Part shown: positions 1 through 7,097 of the stretch, piece by piece | How positions within the stretch are numbered: position 1 is the first letter of the stretch | How the letters are laid out: every line of letters starts with the position of its first letter | Origin: an uncultured Roseateles sp. | GTDB taxonomy: Bacteria > Pseudomonadota > Gammaproteobacteria > Burkholderiales > Burkholderiaceae | DNA length: 7,332 nucleotides | Direction of reading: 5' to 3' | Assembly: GCA_946480605.1 (NCBI GenBank) | Contig: CAMLKW010000218.1 | Coordinates: 1-7,332, forward strand | Made by a program: the position numbers and the translations under genes | The notes under the pieces: model-generated | What the model was told of the DNA's origin: nothing | The model's input: the letters and a program-made list of their open reading frames with translations, nothing else | Databases searched by the model: none

Positions 1-1731
1 GGCGGCGATCAGCGCGTTTTCGTCGCCCTGCAGCGGCACCATGCGTTCCAGCACCTCGATGTTGTGGTGGCGGAAGCGCATGGCCTGGCGGCGCGCGGCA
101 TGGGGCTCCATGCCGGTCAGCTCCAGCACGCTGCGCGCGCTCATCAGCGCGGCGTCGAAGGTCTCGCGCTCGATGTGCTGCACGCCCAGCTCGCGCAGAC
201 GGTAGTAGTGCTGCACGTTGCGCGCGCGGGCCACGACGGTGAGTTGCGGGAAGTGCTCGTGCGCCAGCTCGGCGATCTCCAGGCTCTGGGCGATGTCGTC
301 GACGGCGATGACGAGGATGCGCGCCGTGGCGGCACCGGCGGTCTTCAGCAGGTCGAGCCGCGTGGCGTCGCCGTAGTGCACGGTCCAGCCGAAGCGGCGC
401 AGGCCCTCGATGGCCTCGGCGTCCTGGTCCAGCAGCGTGGCTTCGAGGCCGCCCGCGCGCAGCATGCGGCCCACCACCTGGCCGTAGCGGCCGCTGCCGG
501 CAATGAGGATGGGCGCGGGCGGCGGCGGGGCCTCGCTGCGCTGCTTGCTGAGGCCGCGGCGCGCGAGCTTCTGCGACATCAGCCGGTCGCCGCCGGTCAG
601 CAGCAGCGGTGTCAGCGCCAGCGACAGCGCGACCGCTGCCACCAGCGCGGAGTTCTGCGCCGACGTGATCATGCCCTCGCTCTGCGCCAGCTGGAACACG
701 ACGAAGCCGAACTCGCCGCCCTGCGCCAGCAGGATGACGAAGGCCGGGCGCTCGACCAGCGGGATCTTCATCGCCTTGGCCATCAGCGCCAGTACCAGGA
801 TCTTGCAGGCCAGCAGCGCCAGCACCAGCGACGCGACGAGGCCCGGTTGCGCGGCGACGGCCTTCAGGTCCAGCCCCATGCCCACGGCAATGAAAAACAG
901 GCCGAGCAGCAGGCCCTTGAAGGGCTCCAGGTCGGTCTCCAGCTCGCGGCGGTACTCGCTCTCGGCCAGCAGCACGCCGGCCAGGAAGGCGCCCAGCGCC
1001 ATCGACAGGCCGACGGCCAGCATCAGCGCGGCCGTGCCCATCACCAGCAGCAGCGCCGCGGCGGTGAAGATCTCGGGCGTCTTGCTGTGGGCGATCCAGC
1101 GCAGCGCGGGGCGCAGCAGCAGGCGGCCGCCGAAGATGATGATGACGATGGCGCCTATCGCCTTGGCGGCGGCCAGCCAGGTCTTGCCGTCACCATCGTC
1201 GGCCGCGCCGCTGGCGGCCAGGATGGGCACCAGCGCCAGTACCGGAATCGCCGCGATGTCCTGCAGCAGTGCGACGGACAGGATGCTCTCGCCGGCCGTC
1301 GTGCGGCCCAGGTTGCGCTCGGCCATGACGGCCAACGCCACGGCCGTGGACGACATGGCCAGCCCCAGGCTGACCACCACGGCCAGCCGCCACGGCGTGC
1401 CCAGCGCCAGTCCCACCGCGGCCAGCACCGCCGCGCAGCCCAGCAGCTGCACGCTGCCCCAGCCGAAGATGGGCCGGCGCATGGCCCACAGCCGCTTGGG
1501 CTCCAGTTCCAGGCCGACGAGGAAGAGCATCAGCACGACGCCCAGCTCGGCCACCTCGGCGATGGCGGCGGTGTCGGGGATCAAGCCGAGCACTGCGGGA
1601 CCGACCGCCAGGCCGGCGATCAGGTAGCCCAGGATGGAACCCAGCCGCAGATAGCGCGCCAGTGGCACGGCCAGCACGGCGGCGGCCAGGAAGACGAGCG
1701 GCAGCTGCAGCCAGGCGCCGTGGTGGTTCAT
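1..1731 (-). CDS. kefC: KefC-type glutathione-gated K+/H+ antiporter (CPA2), C-terminus outside window
   Basis: Inner-membrane potassium/proton antiporter of the monovalent cation:proton antiporter-2 family. In the characterised E. coli KefC, glutathione keeps the channel shut and glutathione adducts open it, lowering cytoplasmic pH during electrophile stress. The frame is open for 577 codons from ATG at 1731 to the window edge; E. coli KefC is about 620 aa, so roughly 40 residues are probably missing. Residues 1-380 are a hydrophobic multi-helix exchanger domain with LGYLIAG near 34-40, QDIAAIP with membrane Asp158, and GGEFGF near 338-343. RELETDLEPFKG (262-273) matches the acidic regulatory loop of E. 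coli KefC (HALESDIEPF). A KTN/TrkA-N domain follows, with the Rossmann motif GSGRYG (412-417), GDATRLDLL (about 454-462) and the HFPQL...ARAR stretch (about 493-504). The start is supported by GAGGGG five bases upstream and by the ATGA overlap with the mini-gene; no alternative start is visible just upstream in frame. KefB is the alternative name, but the partner is KefF-like, which favours KefC. Confidence 0.95.
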   Translation of the reverse strand, partial: MNHHGAWLQLPLVFLAAAVLAVPLARYLRLGSILGYLIAGLAVGPAVLGLIPDTAAIAEVAELGVVLMLFLVGLELEPKRLWAMRRPIFGWGSVQLLGCAAVLAAVGLALGTPWRLAVVVSLGLAMSSTAVALAVMAERNLGRTTAGESILSVALLQDIAAIPVLALVPILAASGAADDGDGKTWLAAAKAIGAIVIIIFGGRLLLRPALRWIAHSKTPEIFTAAALLLVMGTAALMLAVGLSMALGAFLAGVLLAESEYRRELETDLEPFKGLLLGLFFIAVGMGLDLKAVAAQPGLVASLVLALLACKILVLALMAKAMKIPLVERPAFVILLAQGGEFGFVVFQLAQSEGMITSAQNSALVAAVALSLALTPLLLTGGDRLMSQKLARRGLSKQRSEAPPPPAPILIAGSGRYGQVVGRMLRAGGLEATLLDQDAEAIEGLRRFGWTVHYGDATRLDLLKTAGAATARILVIAVDDIAQSLEIAELAHEHFPQLTVVARARNVQHYYRLRELGVQHIERETFDAALMSARSVLELTGMEPHAARRQAMRFRHHNIEVLERMVPLQGDENALIAA

Positions 1732-1820
1732 GTCTGCCCCTCGTCCGATGAGTACACCGGCCGGTCCCCCACGGGGACGCGATCCGGCTTGGGAGCGGCC
1801 CGGCGCTCGGATCGCTTCAT
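1728..1820 (-). CDS. 30-aa mini-protein translationally coupled between kefF and kefC
   Basis: I do not recognise this short reading frame. It begins MKRSERRAAPKPDRV and ends in YSSDEGQT: a basic N-terminal half, several prolines, a polar/acidic tail, and no membrane segment or signal peptide. The case for translation is architectural. Its ATG (1820-1818) overlaps the kefF stop as ATGA. GGAGGT sits five bases upstream, inside kefF codons. Its TGA (1730-1728) overlaps the kefC ATG as ATGA. It exactly bridges what would otherwise be an 85-base untranslated gap inside the operon. Against a protein function: 25 of 30 sense codons end in G or C, with CGA, GCT, TCA and ACA present, so codon choice is somewhat looser than in its neighbours. 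It may act as a coupling leader carrying ribosomes from kefF to kefC, as a small Kef regulator, or both. It has no resemblance to YheV, the small gene near E. coli kefB. Confidence 0.6.
   Translation of the reverse strand: MKRSERRAAPKPDRVPVGDRPVYSSDEGQT
1764..1778 (-). other. Short perfect hairpin inside the mini-gene mRNA
   Basis: GTCCCC and GGGGAC form a perfect six-base-pair stem around a three-base loop. It is followed directly in the mRNA by the palindrome ACCGGCCGGT (1765-1756). Both lie inside the 30-codon frame, between the ribosome binding site of the mini-gene and that of kefC. No T-run follows, so it is not an intrinsic terminator. It could affect ribosome reinitiation or mRNA stability. 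In GC-rich DNA a stem this short could arise by chance. Confidence 0.3.
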
Positions 1821-2470
1821 GCCGCACCTCCGCCCAGCGTGGAGAACATTGCCGGCCGCTCGTCCAGTGCCACGTCGTCCTCGTCGCCGACGGGTGCCTC
1901 GGCCAGGTGGTCGCACCACTCGGGGTGGTGGGTCAGCCGTTTCACGAACAGCTCGGCATGCGCATGGATCTGCGCGTCCGTTGCGCGGTGGGCCGCATGC
2001 AGGATCTGTGGCGGCAGCCAGTTCATGCCGCAGGTGCGGGCCGACTGGCGATACGGCAGCAGGAACTCGTCGATCTGATGATGGTTGTGGCCGGTGGGCG
2101 CATACGCCTCGGGGCCGCCGCCGGTGGAGGCCACCAGCCAGAAGTCCTTGCCGTGCAGCGCCGTGCCGCCGGGCCCGTAGGCCCAGCCCAGGCGCGGCAC
2201 CTCGTCCAGCCACAGCTTCTGCAGCGCCGGCATGCTGTACCAGTAGATGGGATGCAGCATGACGATCAGCTTGGCGGCCTGCAGCGCGCGCTGTTCGGCG
2301 TCGACGTGGATGTGGAAGTCGGGGTAGAGGCGGTAGAGGTCGCGCAGCGCGACGCGGTCCGCGATGGGCGATGCACGCAGCGCAGCAATGACGCTGCGGG
2401 TCGCGTTGGAGCGGGCCAGGTCGGGATGGGCGGCGAGGACCAGGATGTCGCGGGCTGTACTGTCAGGCAT
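1817..2470 (-). CDS. kefF: KefF-like NAD(P)H:quinone oxidoreductase, ancillary protein of KefC
   Basis: Flavodoxin-like fold (Flavodoxin_2/NQO family) quinone reductase. E. coli KefF binds FMN, reduces quinones and is required for full KefC activity, sitting on its cytoplasmic face. The 217-aa product shows an N-terminal ILVLAAHP strand and phosphate-loop region (9-16), RDLYRLYPDF (43-52), HPIYWYSMP (73-81), LGWAYGPGGTALHGK (94-108), the glycine-rich STGGG (115-119) and GMNWLPP (148-154). All have close counterparts in E. coli KefF. The protein is about 40 residues longer than the 176-aa E. coli protein. The extra length is mostly a C-terminal tail after HHPEW (181-185), rich in Asp/Glu and Ala and ending in GGGAA, whose codons carry the Shine-Dalgarno of the next frame. 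ATG at 2470 puts a short seven-residue extension before the first strand. The Shine-Dalgarno here is weak. First gene of the kefF / mini-gene / kefC operon. Confidence 0.92.
   Translation of the reverse strand: MPDSTARDILVLAAHPDLARSNATRSVIAALRASPIADRVALRDLYRLYPDFHIHVDAEQRALQAAKLIVMLHPIYWYSMPALQKLWLDEVPRLGWAYGPGGTALHGKDFWLVASTGGGPEAYAPTGHNHHQIDEFLLPYRQSARTCGMNWLPPQILHAAHRATDAQIHAHAELFVKRLTHHPEWCDHLAEAPVGDEDDVALDERPAMFSTLGGGAA
1826..1831 (-). promoter_or_regulatory. Strong Shine-Dalgarno (GGAGGT) inside the 3' end of kefF
   Basis: On the minus strand GGAGGT lies five bases before the ATG at 1820, close to the ideal anti-Shine-Dalgarno match and spacing. It encodes Gly-Gly near the kefF C-terminus, so part of the signal could be coincidental, but the fit decides the start of the 30-aa frame. 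By comparison kefF and the MaoC-like gene show no clear ribosome binding site. The kefC site is GAGGGG at 1742-1737, also five bases from its ATG. Confidence 0.6.
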
Positions 2471-2521
2471 GGCCGGCTAGGTTACCGTGGCCGCACGACA
2501 GCCAGCCCCTCATCGACCCGT
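2471..2521. promoter_or_regulatory. Divergent intergenic region between kefF and the MaoC-like gene
   Basis: These 51 bases separate the divergent kefF and MaoC-like starts, so they should carry or overlap promoters for both directions. I cannot assign convincing -35/-10 hexamers and there is no clear Shine-Dalgarno before the ATG at 2522. Promoter elements may extend back into either coding sequence, or the MaoC-like message may have a very short leader. Confidence 0.3.
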
Positions 2522-2977
2522 ATGCGCATCTTCGAGACCCTTGCCGACCTGCAGGCCCTGGTGGGCCAGCCGCTGGGCCACAGCGACTGGATCACCGTGG
2601 ACCAGACCCGCGTGAACGCCTTTGCCGAGGCCACCGAGGACAGGCAGTGGATACACGTGGACCCCGAGCGCGCCAAGGCCGGGCCGTTCGGCGGGCCCAT
2701 CGCGCACGGCTTTCTGACGCTGTCGCTGATCCCCTACTTTTTCGAGACGGGCTTGGCGGTGCGCGAGACGCGCATGGTCGTCAACTACGGGCTCAACAAG
2801 GTGCGCTTCACCGCGCCGGTGCCCGTGGGCAGCCGGCTGCGTGCCGCCTTCAGGCTGCTGGCCATGGACGACGTGGCCGGCGGCGCGGTGCAGCTGACGG
2901 TGGAAGTGGCGGTCGAGGCCGAGGGCACGCCCAAGCCGGTGTGCGTGGCGGAGAGCCTGGCGCGGCACTACCGCTGA
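2522..2977 (+). CDS. MaoC/NodN-like (R)-specific enoyl-CoA hydratase
   Basis: Single hot-dog-fold dehydratase of 151 aa, the usual length for the family. Members reversibly hydrate trans-2-enoyl-CoA to (R)-3-hydroxyacyl-CoA in the cytoplasm, linking beta-oxidation to lipid or polyhydroxyalkanoate precursors. The hydratase-2 motif is clear: FAEATEDRQWIHVDPERA (34-51), with the catalytic pair Asp40 and His45 at the five-residue spacing seen in characterised hydratases. It is followed by GPFGGPIAHGFLTLSL (54-69). The later strand YGLNKVRFTAPVPVGSRLR (89-107) is typical of the NodN/Rv0130-like subgroup. The frame is open far upstream, but ATG at 2522 gives the family N-terminus (MRIFETLADLQALVG), and the upstream extension overlaps kefF antisense. 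No acyl-CoA gene is adjacent, so substrate and pathway cannot be inferred from context. It is divergent from kefF. Confidence 0.92.
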   Translation: MRIFETLADLQALVGQPLGHSDWITVDQTRVNAFAEATEDRQWIHVDPERAKAGPFGGPIAHGFLTLSLIPYFFETGLAVRETRMVVNYGLNKVRFTAPVPVGSRLRAAFRLLAMDDVAGGAVQLTVEVAVEAEGTPKPVCVAESLARHYR

Positions 2978-2980
2978 CCC

Positions 2981-2990
2981 CGGGCGCCCG
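2981..2990. repeat. Perfect 10-base palindrome between convergent stops
   Basis: CGGGCGCCCG is a perfect inverted repeat in the 19 bases between the stop of the MaoC-like gene (2977) and the stop of the PEP-CTERM gene (2997). It could help form a bidirectional 3' end, but it has no spacer for a loop and no T-tract on either side, so it does not qualify as an intrinsic terminator. At this GC content chance is quite possible. Confidence 0.25.
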
Positions 2991-2996
2991 TGCGAA

Positions 2997-3791
2997 TCAG
3001 TCCGCCCGACCTGAGCGGCGCTTCATCAGGCCGATGGCGGCCAGACCGGCAAGCGCCATGCCCCAGCCCGCGGGTTCCGGCACCGGCGAGATCGTGTAGT
3101 TGGCGATGGACGCGATCTGCTGCGAGCTCAGGCCTTCCAGGCGGGGATCGGACAGCAGGGCCAGGCCGGTGGATTGCGCCAGCAGTTGGTCCGCTGCCGT
3201 CGGGCCGGCGACGTCGCTGGCCAGGAAGGCGAAGTTCAGCAGGCTCAGGCTTTGGCCCGGCGCCAGGCTGATCGTGTAGCCGACGTTGTAGCGGTCCGGC
3301 GCCAGCGCGGCCTGCCCCAGGCCGTTGTTGCCCGACACCAGCGCCAGCACGGGCTGGTCGGTGCACTGGCCGGCGCCGTCGTCGGTGCAGCTGACGATCA
3401 GGCCCTTGCCGTTGTGGCTGACCAGTTCGTCGCCATCCGAGCCCAGGTTGCCGAAGAAGTTCAGCGTCGTCGTGACGCTGGCGTCGCTGGTGTTCGTGAA
3501 GGTGTCGAAGAAGCGGTAGACGTTGCCGCTGAGCAGCTCCACCTGGCGGCTCTGGCCGAGGCTGCCAACGCCGCTGTTGTAGAAGCCGAAGGCGTCGAAG
3601 GCGTAGTTGCCGCCGTCCACGACCTGGCCCAGCGCGCGGTTGTTCAGCGGCGTGTAGCCGCCAGCGCCGACGTAGCGGTTGCCGTAGTCGCTGCCGTTGA
3701 AGATGCCGCCGTCGGCCTGGAACTGGCCGGCCTGGGCGAGGGCGGGAAGGAGGAGGGCGGCGAGCGCGGCGCCAAGGATGCGTCGGGACAT
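2997..3791 (-). CDS. PEP-CTERM sorting domain-containing secreted protein
   Basis: Exported protein of 264 aa with both sorting ends visible. The N-terminus (MSRRILGAALAALLLPALAQA, about 1-21) is a Sec signal peptide with an AQA cleavage site. The C-terminus has the hallmark PVPEP motif (236-240), a hydrophobic helix (about 242-256) and a basic KRR end (257-259), the signal cut by exosortase (EpsH/XrtA-type) before delivery to the outer surface or extracellular matrix. The middle is predicted to be beta-rich, with many Gly, Asn, Ser and Thr residues, and has Cys135 and Cys143, which could form a disulfide. I recognise no enzymatic domain. It starts 69 bases after the phosphoesterase stop on the same strand and is probably co-transcribed. 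No exosortase or EPS gene lies in the window, so the sorting machinery must be elsewhere. The ribosome binding site is weak (GAAAGA). Confidence 0.9.
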   Translation of the reverse strand: MSRRILGAALAALLLPALAQAGQFQADGGIFNGSDYGNRYVGAGGYTPLNNRALGQVVDGGNYAFDAFGFYNSGVGSLGQSRQVELLSGNVYRFFDTFTNTSDASVTTTLNFFGNLGSDGDELVSHNGKGLIVSCTDDGAGQCTDQPVLALVSGNNGLGQAALAPDRYNVGYTISLAPGQSLSLLNFAFLASDVAGPTAADQLLAQSTGLALLSDPRLEGLSSQQIASIANYTISPVPEPAGWGMALAGLAAIGLMKRRSGRAD

Positions 3792-3815
3792 GGGAGTTCT
3801 TTCAGGGTGAGGTAG

Positions 3816-3841
3816 GCCCCAGGCCGTCGGCAGCCCGGGGC
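3816..3841 (-). other. GC-rich hairpin between phosphoesterase and PEP-CTERM genes
   Basis: In the 69-base gap, GCCCC/GGGGC pair, then after one A/C mismatch GGC/GCC pair around an eight-base loop (plus-strand reading 3816-3841). On the transcribed minus strand no T-run follows, so this is not a canonical terminator. It could lower read-through or stabilise the 3' end of the upstream message, giving unequal expression of the two genes. Confidence 0.35.
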
Positions 3842-3860
3842 GAAAGAGGGATGCGAGAGA

Positions 3861-5924
3861 TCAGCCGCGACGGGCCGTCAGCCACTTGGCCGGCGGCAGC
3901 GGCTTGCCGACGAGGCGCAGCTCGCCGATCCAGCCGAAGAAGCCGTCGTCCAGCGCGCCGTCCCACCAGCCGGCTCCGAGGATCCAGGGCTGTGGCGTGG
4001 CCTGCGCGCGCGTGCCGGTGGCGGCGTTCGCGACGTTGCGCAGCACGGGGGCGCCCTCGACGTACATCGTCGTCGTGGCGGTGGCCGGGTCGTTGACGAT
4101 GGCCACGTGATACCAGGTGTCGCGGAAGATCTCGCCGGACCAGGCGGTCTGCGCGTAGTGCGAGTTGCTGGCCGGCACGACCTCCCACTGCACCTCGCGC
4201 AGGCTGGAGATGGCGAACAGCACGCTGGAGGCTTCCGGGTCGCCGCCCCAATAGCCGCCGGGTACGGCGCCGCGGTTGCCCAGGCGGCCCAGCAGGTTGC
4301 ACCACGCGTGCTTGCTGACTTCCCAGTTGGTCGGCAGCTTCACGAAGGCCTCGATGGTGTAGCCGTCCCAGAAGCTGCGGCCGTTGACCGACGCGCCCGC
4401 CGCCGTCAGGAAGGCGCTGCGGCGCTTGGTGGTCTTGTCGGTGTTCAGGAAGCGCACGCTGCCGGCAGCGGACGACAGGCGGTGCCTGTCGGTGGACCAG
4501 ATCACGTCGCCCACCTGGGCCGGGCCGCTCAGCGCGGCGCGGCGCATGTCATGGCCGCCGAACACGTCGGGCAGCGCGTCGCCGACCTTGACGATCTGTC
4601 CCTCGGTCACGCCGGCCGGAGCCCGCCAGTGGGCGTAGGTCTCGGGCACGTAGGGGAAGTCGTTCACGTCGGCCGGCGGCACGGCCACCACCGGTGTCGG
4701 CTCGGTGTAGTTGGCCAGCAGGTCGCTGCGCACGCGTGGCAGGATGGCGGCGCCCGTCGTCGAGAGGTTCGGCTTGAAACGCTGGAAGCCGGCGAAGCGC
4801 TTCTTGAAGTTGATGGCGATGGAGAAGCGCTGGTTGGGCTGCGTCAGCTCGGCAAAGTCGAACTGGTTCAGCTTGGCCTTGGCCTTCTGCACCACCCATG
4901 GCGAGAACGACATCACGTCGATCTTGTTGTTCGTGAAGTCGACTTCGTAGAGCCGCATCATCGCGTTGCCGCCCTGGTAGTCCATCTGGTAGTCGACCAC
5001 CATCTGGTGCACTTCGTTGCCGAAGTCGTTGTACTTGCGCAGGTGGGCGGCCCCGTGGTGGTGGCCGTTGAGCGTCATGAAGATCTGGTCGTTGTCGCGG
5101 ATCAATCGGTCCCACAGCATGCGGCCGTAGTCCGTCTCCAGCGGGCTGATGCCGTCGCTGGCGATATTGAGCAACTGGTGGTTGGACAGGATCACCGGCA
5201 CCGAGGGATTCTTCGCGATGACGCTGCGCGCCCAGGCGATGCCGGCGTCCGAGATGCGCCAGGACAGCGACAACACCATGAAGGTGACGCCGTGGGCCTG
5301 GAACAGGTGGTACTCATGGAAGCCCGAGCTGTCGCGCTCGCGGAACGTGGTCTGGCGCGCAGCGCGGCTGGTGGGGAACCACTTCAGGTAGGGCTCGGCG
5401 CCCAGGTTGCGCTGGGCGTCGGTGCCGTAGCTCTGGTCGGAGGGCTGGTGGTAGTCGTAGTCGGTGATGACGTCGTGGTTGCCGGCCAGGATGGAGTAGG
5501 GCACGCCTGCCGTCTCCAGCAGCTTCATGGCCGCATCGGCGACACCCCACTGGTTGGGCTTGCCCTGCTGGTCCACCACGTCGCCCAGGTGGATGACGAA
5601 GGGGATGTTGTAGGCGTGCGCGTTCTGCGCGATCCAGCCGGTCTGTGCGGCGTAGGGCGTGGAGCCGTAGCGGTTCTGGAACTGCTGGCCCTCGTCGGTC
5701 GTCGCGTAGCGCGAGTAGAACTGCGTGTCGGGCAGCACCGCCAGCGCAAAGCTGGTGGTGGGGCCGCCGGCCGCCTGCGCCGGCTCGGTGCCGACCAGGC
5801 CACTGCCGAGCGCCAGCGCCGACAGGCCGGCCGCGCTGCGCAGCAGGCCGCGGCGGTCGGTGTGCAGGGTGTGGGGTGTTGCGTCGGGATCGGGGTCGAC
5901 GCCGTCGTTGTTCAGGATCGGCAT
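3861..5924 (-). CDS. Tat-exported calcineurin-like metallophosphoesterase with C-terminal LamG-like domain
   Basis: Predicted secreted phosphoesterase of 687 aa; the substrate is unknown. The N-terminus has a twin-arginine signal, DRRGLLRSAAG (23-33), a hydrophobic stretch and an AQA site near 49-51. The metallophosphoesterase core shows the metal ligands in order: Asp66 in LPDTQFY (a DxQ form of the usual DxH), GD (114-115), GNHD (148-151), NH (248-249) and GHHH (287-290). After a linker region, residues about 515-680 look like a LamG/concanavalin-type beta-sandwich (GYTIEAFVKLP, TWYHVAIV, MYVEGAPV, GWIGELRLVG), likely for binding glycans or surfaces. ATG at 5984 would add 20 residues. I prefer 5924 because the added codons (CCA, TCA, AGT, GAA) are unlike the gene's usage and would push the twin arginine to about residue 44. 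Neither start has a good Shine-Dalgarno. There is no PEP-CTERM or other anchor, so the product is probably periplasmic or released. Confidence 0.9.
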   Translation of the reverse strand: MPILNNDGVDPDPDATPHTLHTDRRGLLRSAAGLSALALGSGLVGTEPAQAAGGPTTSFALAVLPDTQFYSRYATTDEGQQFQNRYGSTPYAAQTGWIAQNAHAYNIPFVIHLGDVVDQQGKPNQWGVADAAMKLLETAGVPYSILAGNHDVITDYDYHQPSDQSYGTDAQRNLGAEPYLKWFPTSRAARQTTFRERDSSGFHEYHLFQAHGVTFMVLSLSWRISDAGIAWARSVIAKNPSVPVILSNHQLLNIASDGISPLETDYGRMLWDRLIRDNDQIFMTLNGHHHGAAHLRKYNDFGNEVHQMVVDYQMDYQGGNAMMRLYEVDFTNNKIDVMSFSPWVVQKAKAKLNQFDFAELTQPNQRFSIAINFKKRFAGFQRFKPNLSTTGAAILPRVRSDLLANYTEPTPVVAVPPADVNDFPYVPETYAHWRAPAGVTEGQIVKVGDALPDVFGGHDMRRAALSGPAQVGDVIWSTDRHRLSSAAGSVRFLNTDKTTKRRSAFLTAAGASVNGRSFWDGYTIEAFVKLPTNWEVSKHAWCNLLGRLGNRGAVPGGYWGGDPEASSVLFAISSLREVQWEVVPASNSHYAQTAWSGEIFRDTWYHVAIVNDPATATTTMYVEGAPVLRNVANAATGTRAQATPQPWILGAGWWDGALDDGFFGWIGELRLVGKPLPPAKWLTARRG

Positions 5925-6184
5925 GGTGGTACTGCGGAGTGGGGGGATTGAGCGGCCCGGTGGCGCGTGGATTTCGCTGGGCATGTGCTCTATGGCGCAG
6001 TCTGGCGATCCTTTGCTGCACGGTGGTGACAGCCGGTCGATGAAGCTGTGCTAACTCGGCGTCAGAGTGGCGCTCATTGCCGGCAGGCCATGGCGACCGT
6101 CGGGTGGCGATCGGCGATGCCGCGATGGCACGATGGGCTGCGCGCCGGATAGCATGCGACCTCTTCAGCCAACCCCATCCGCCC
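5925..6184. other. Divergent intergenic region, phosphoesterase / DUF808 gene
   Basis: About 260 bases between two divergent starts, which should contain promoters for both. TAGCAT at 6150-6155 could serve as a -10 element for the plus-strand gene, giving a leader of about 23 bases, but I see no good -35 at the right distance. I see no Shine-Dalgarno before the ATG at 6185, no convincing operator palindrome and no RNA gene. Frames that cross it from both sides (20 codons of the phosphoesterase frame from 5984, 36 codons of the DUF808 frame from 6077) look non-coding. Confidence 0.4.
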
Positions 6185-7090
<906 letters not shown>

Positions 7091-7097
7091 GCGCCGT

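Noticed and set aside
1728..2213. 161-codon minus-strand frame whose last 30 codons are the mini-gene
   Set aside because: The upstream 131 codons overlap kefF out of frame and are arginine/proline-rich. Only the part after the ATGA and GGAGGT signal at 1820 is kept.
64..2262. 732-codon open frame on the plus strand opposite kefC and kefF
   Set aside because: The translation is low-complexity (Gln, His, Arg, Ala, Gly) and lies fully antisense to clearly homologous kefC and kefF. It is a shadow of high-GC codon bias.
1730..2521. In-frame upstream extension of the MaoC-like gene to base 1730
   Set aside because: It is antisense to kefF and the mini-gene and unlike any MaoC protein; the family N-terminus begins at the ATG at 2522.
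3174..3815. 213-codon plus-strand frame opposite the PEP-CTERM gene
   Set aside because: An Ala/Val/Glu/Gln-rich shadow; the minus strand has a signal peptide and sorting tail in the right places.
4107..5951. 614-codon open frame on the plus strand opposite the phosphoesterase
   Set aside because: A Val/Gly/His-rich translation with no domain, fully antisense to a gene with intact catalytic motifs.
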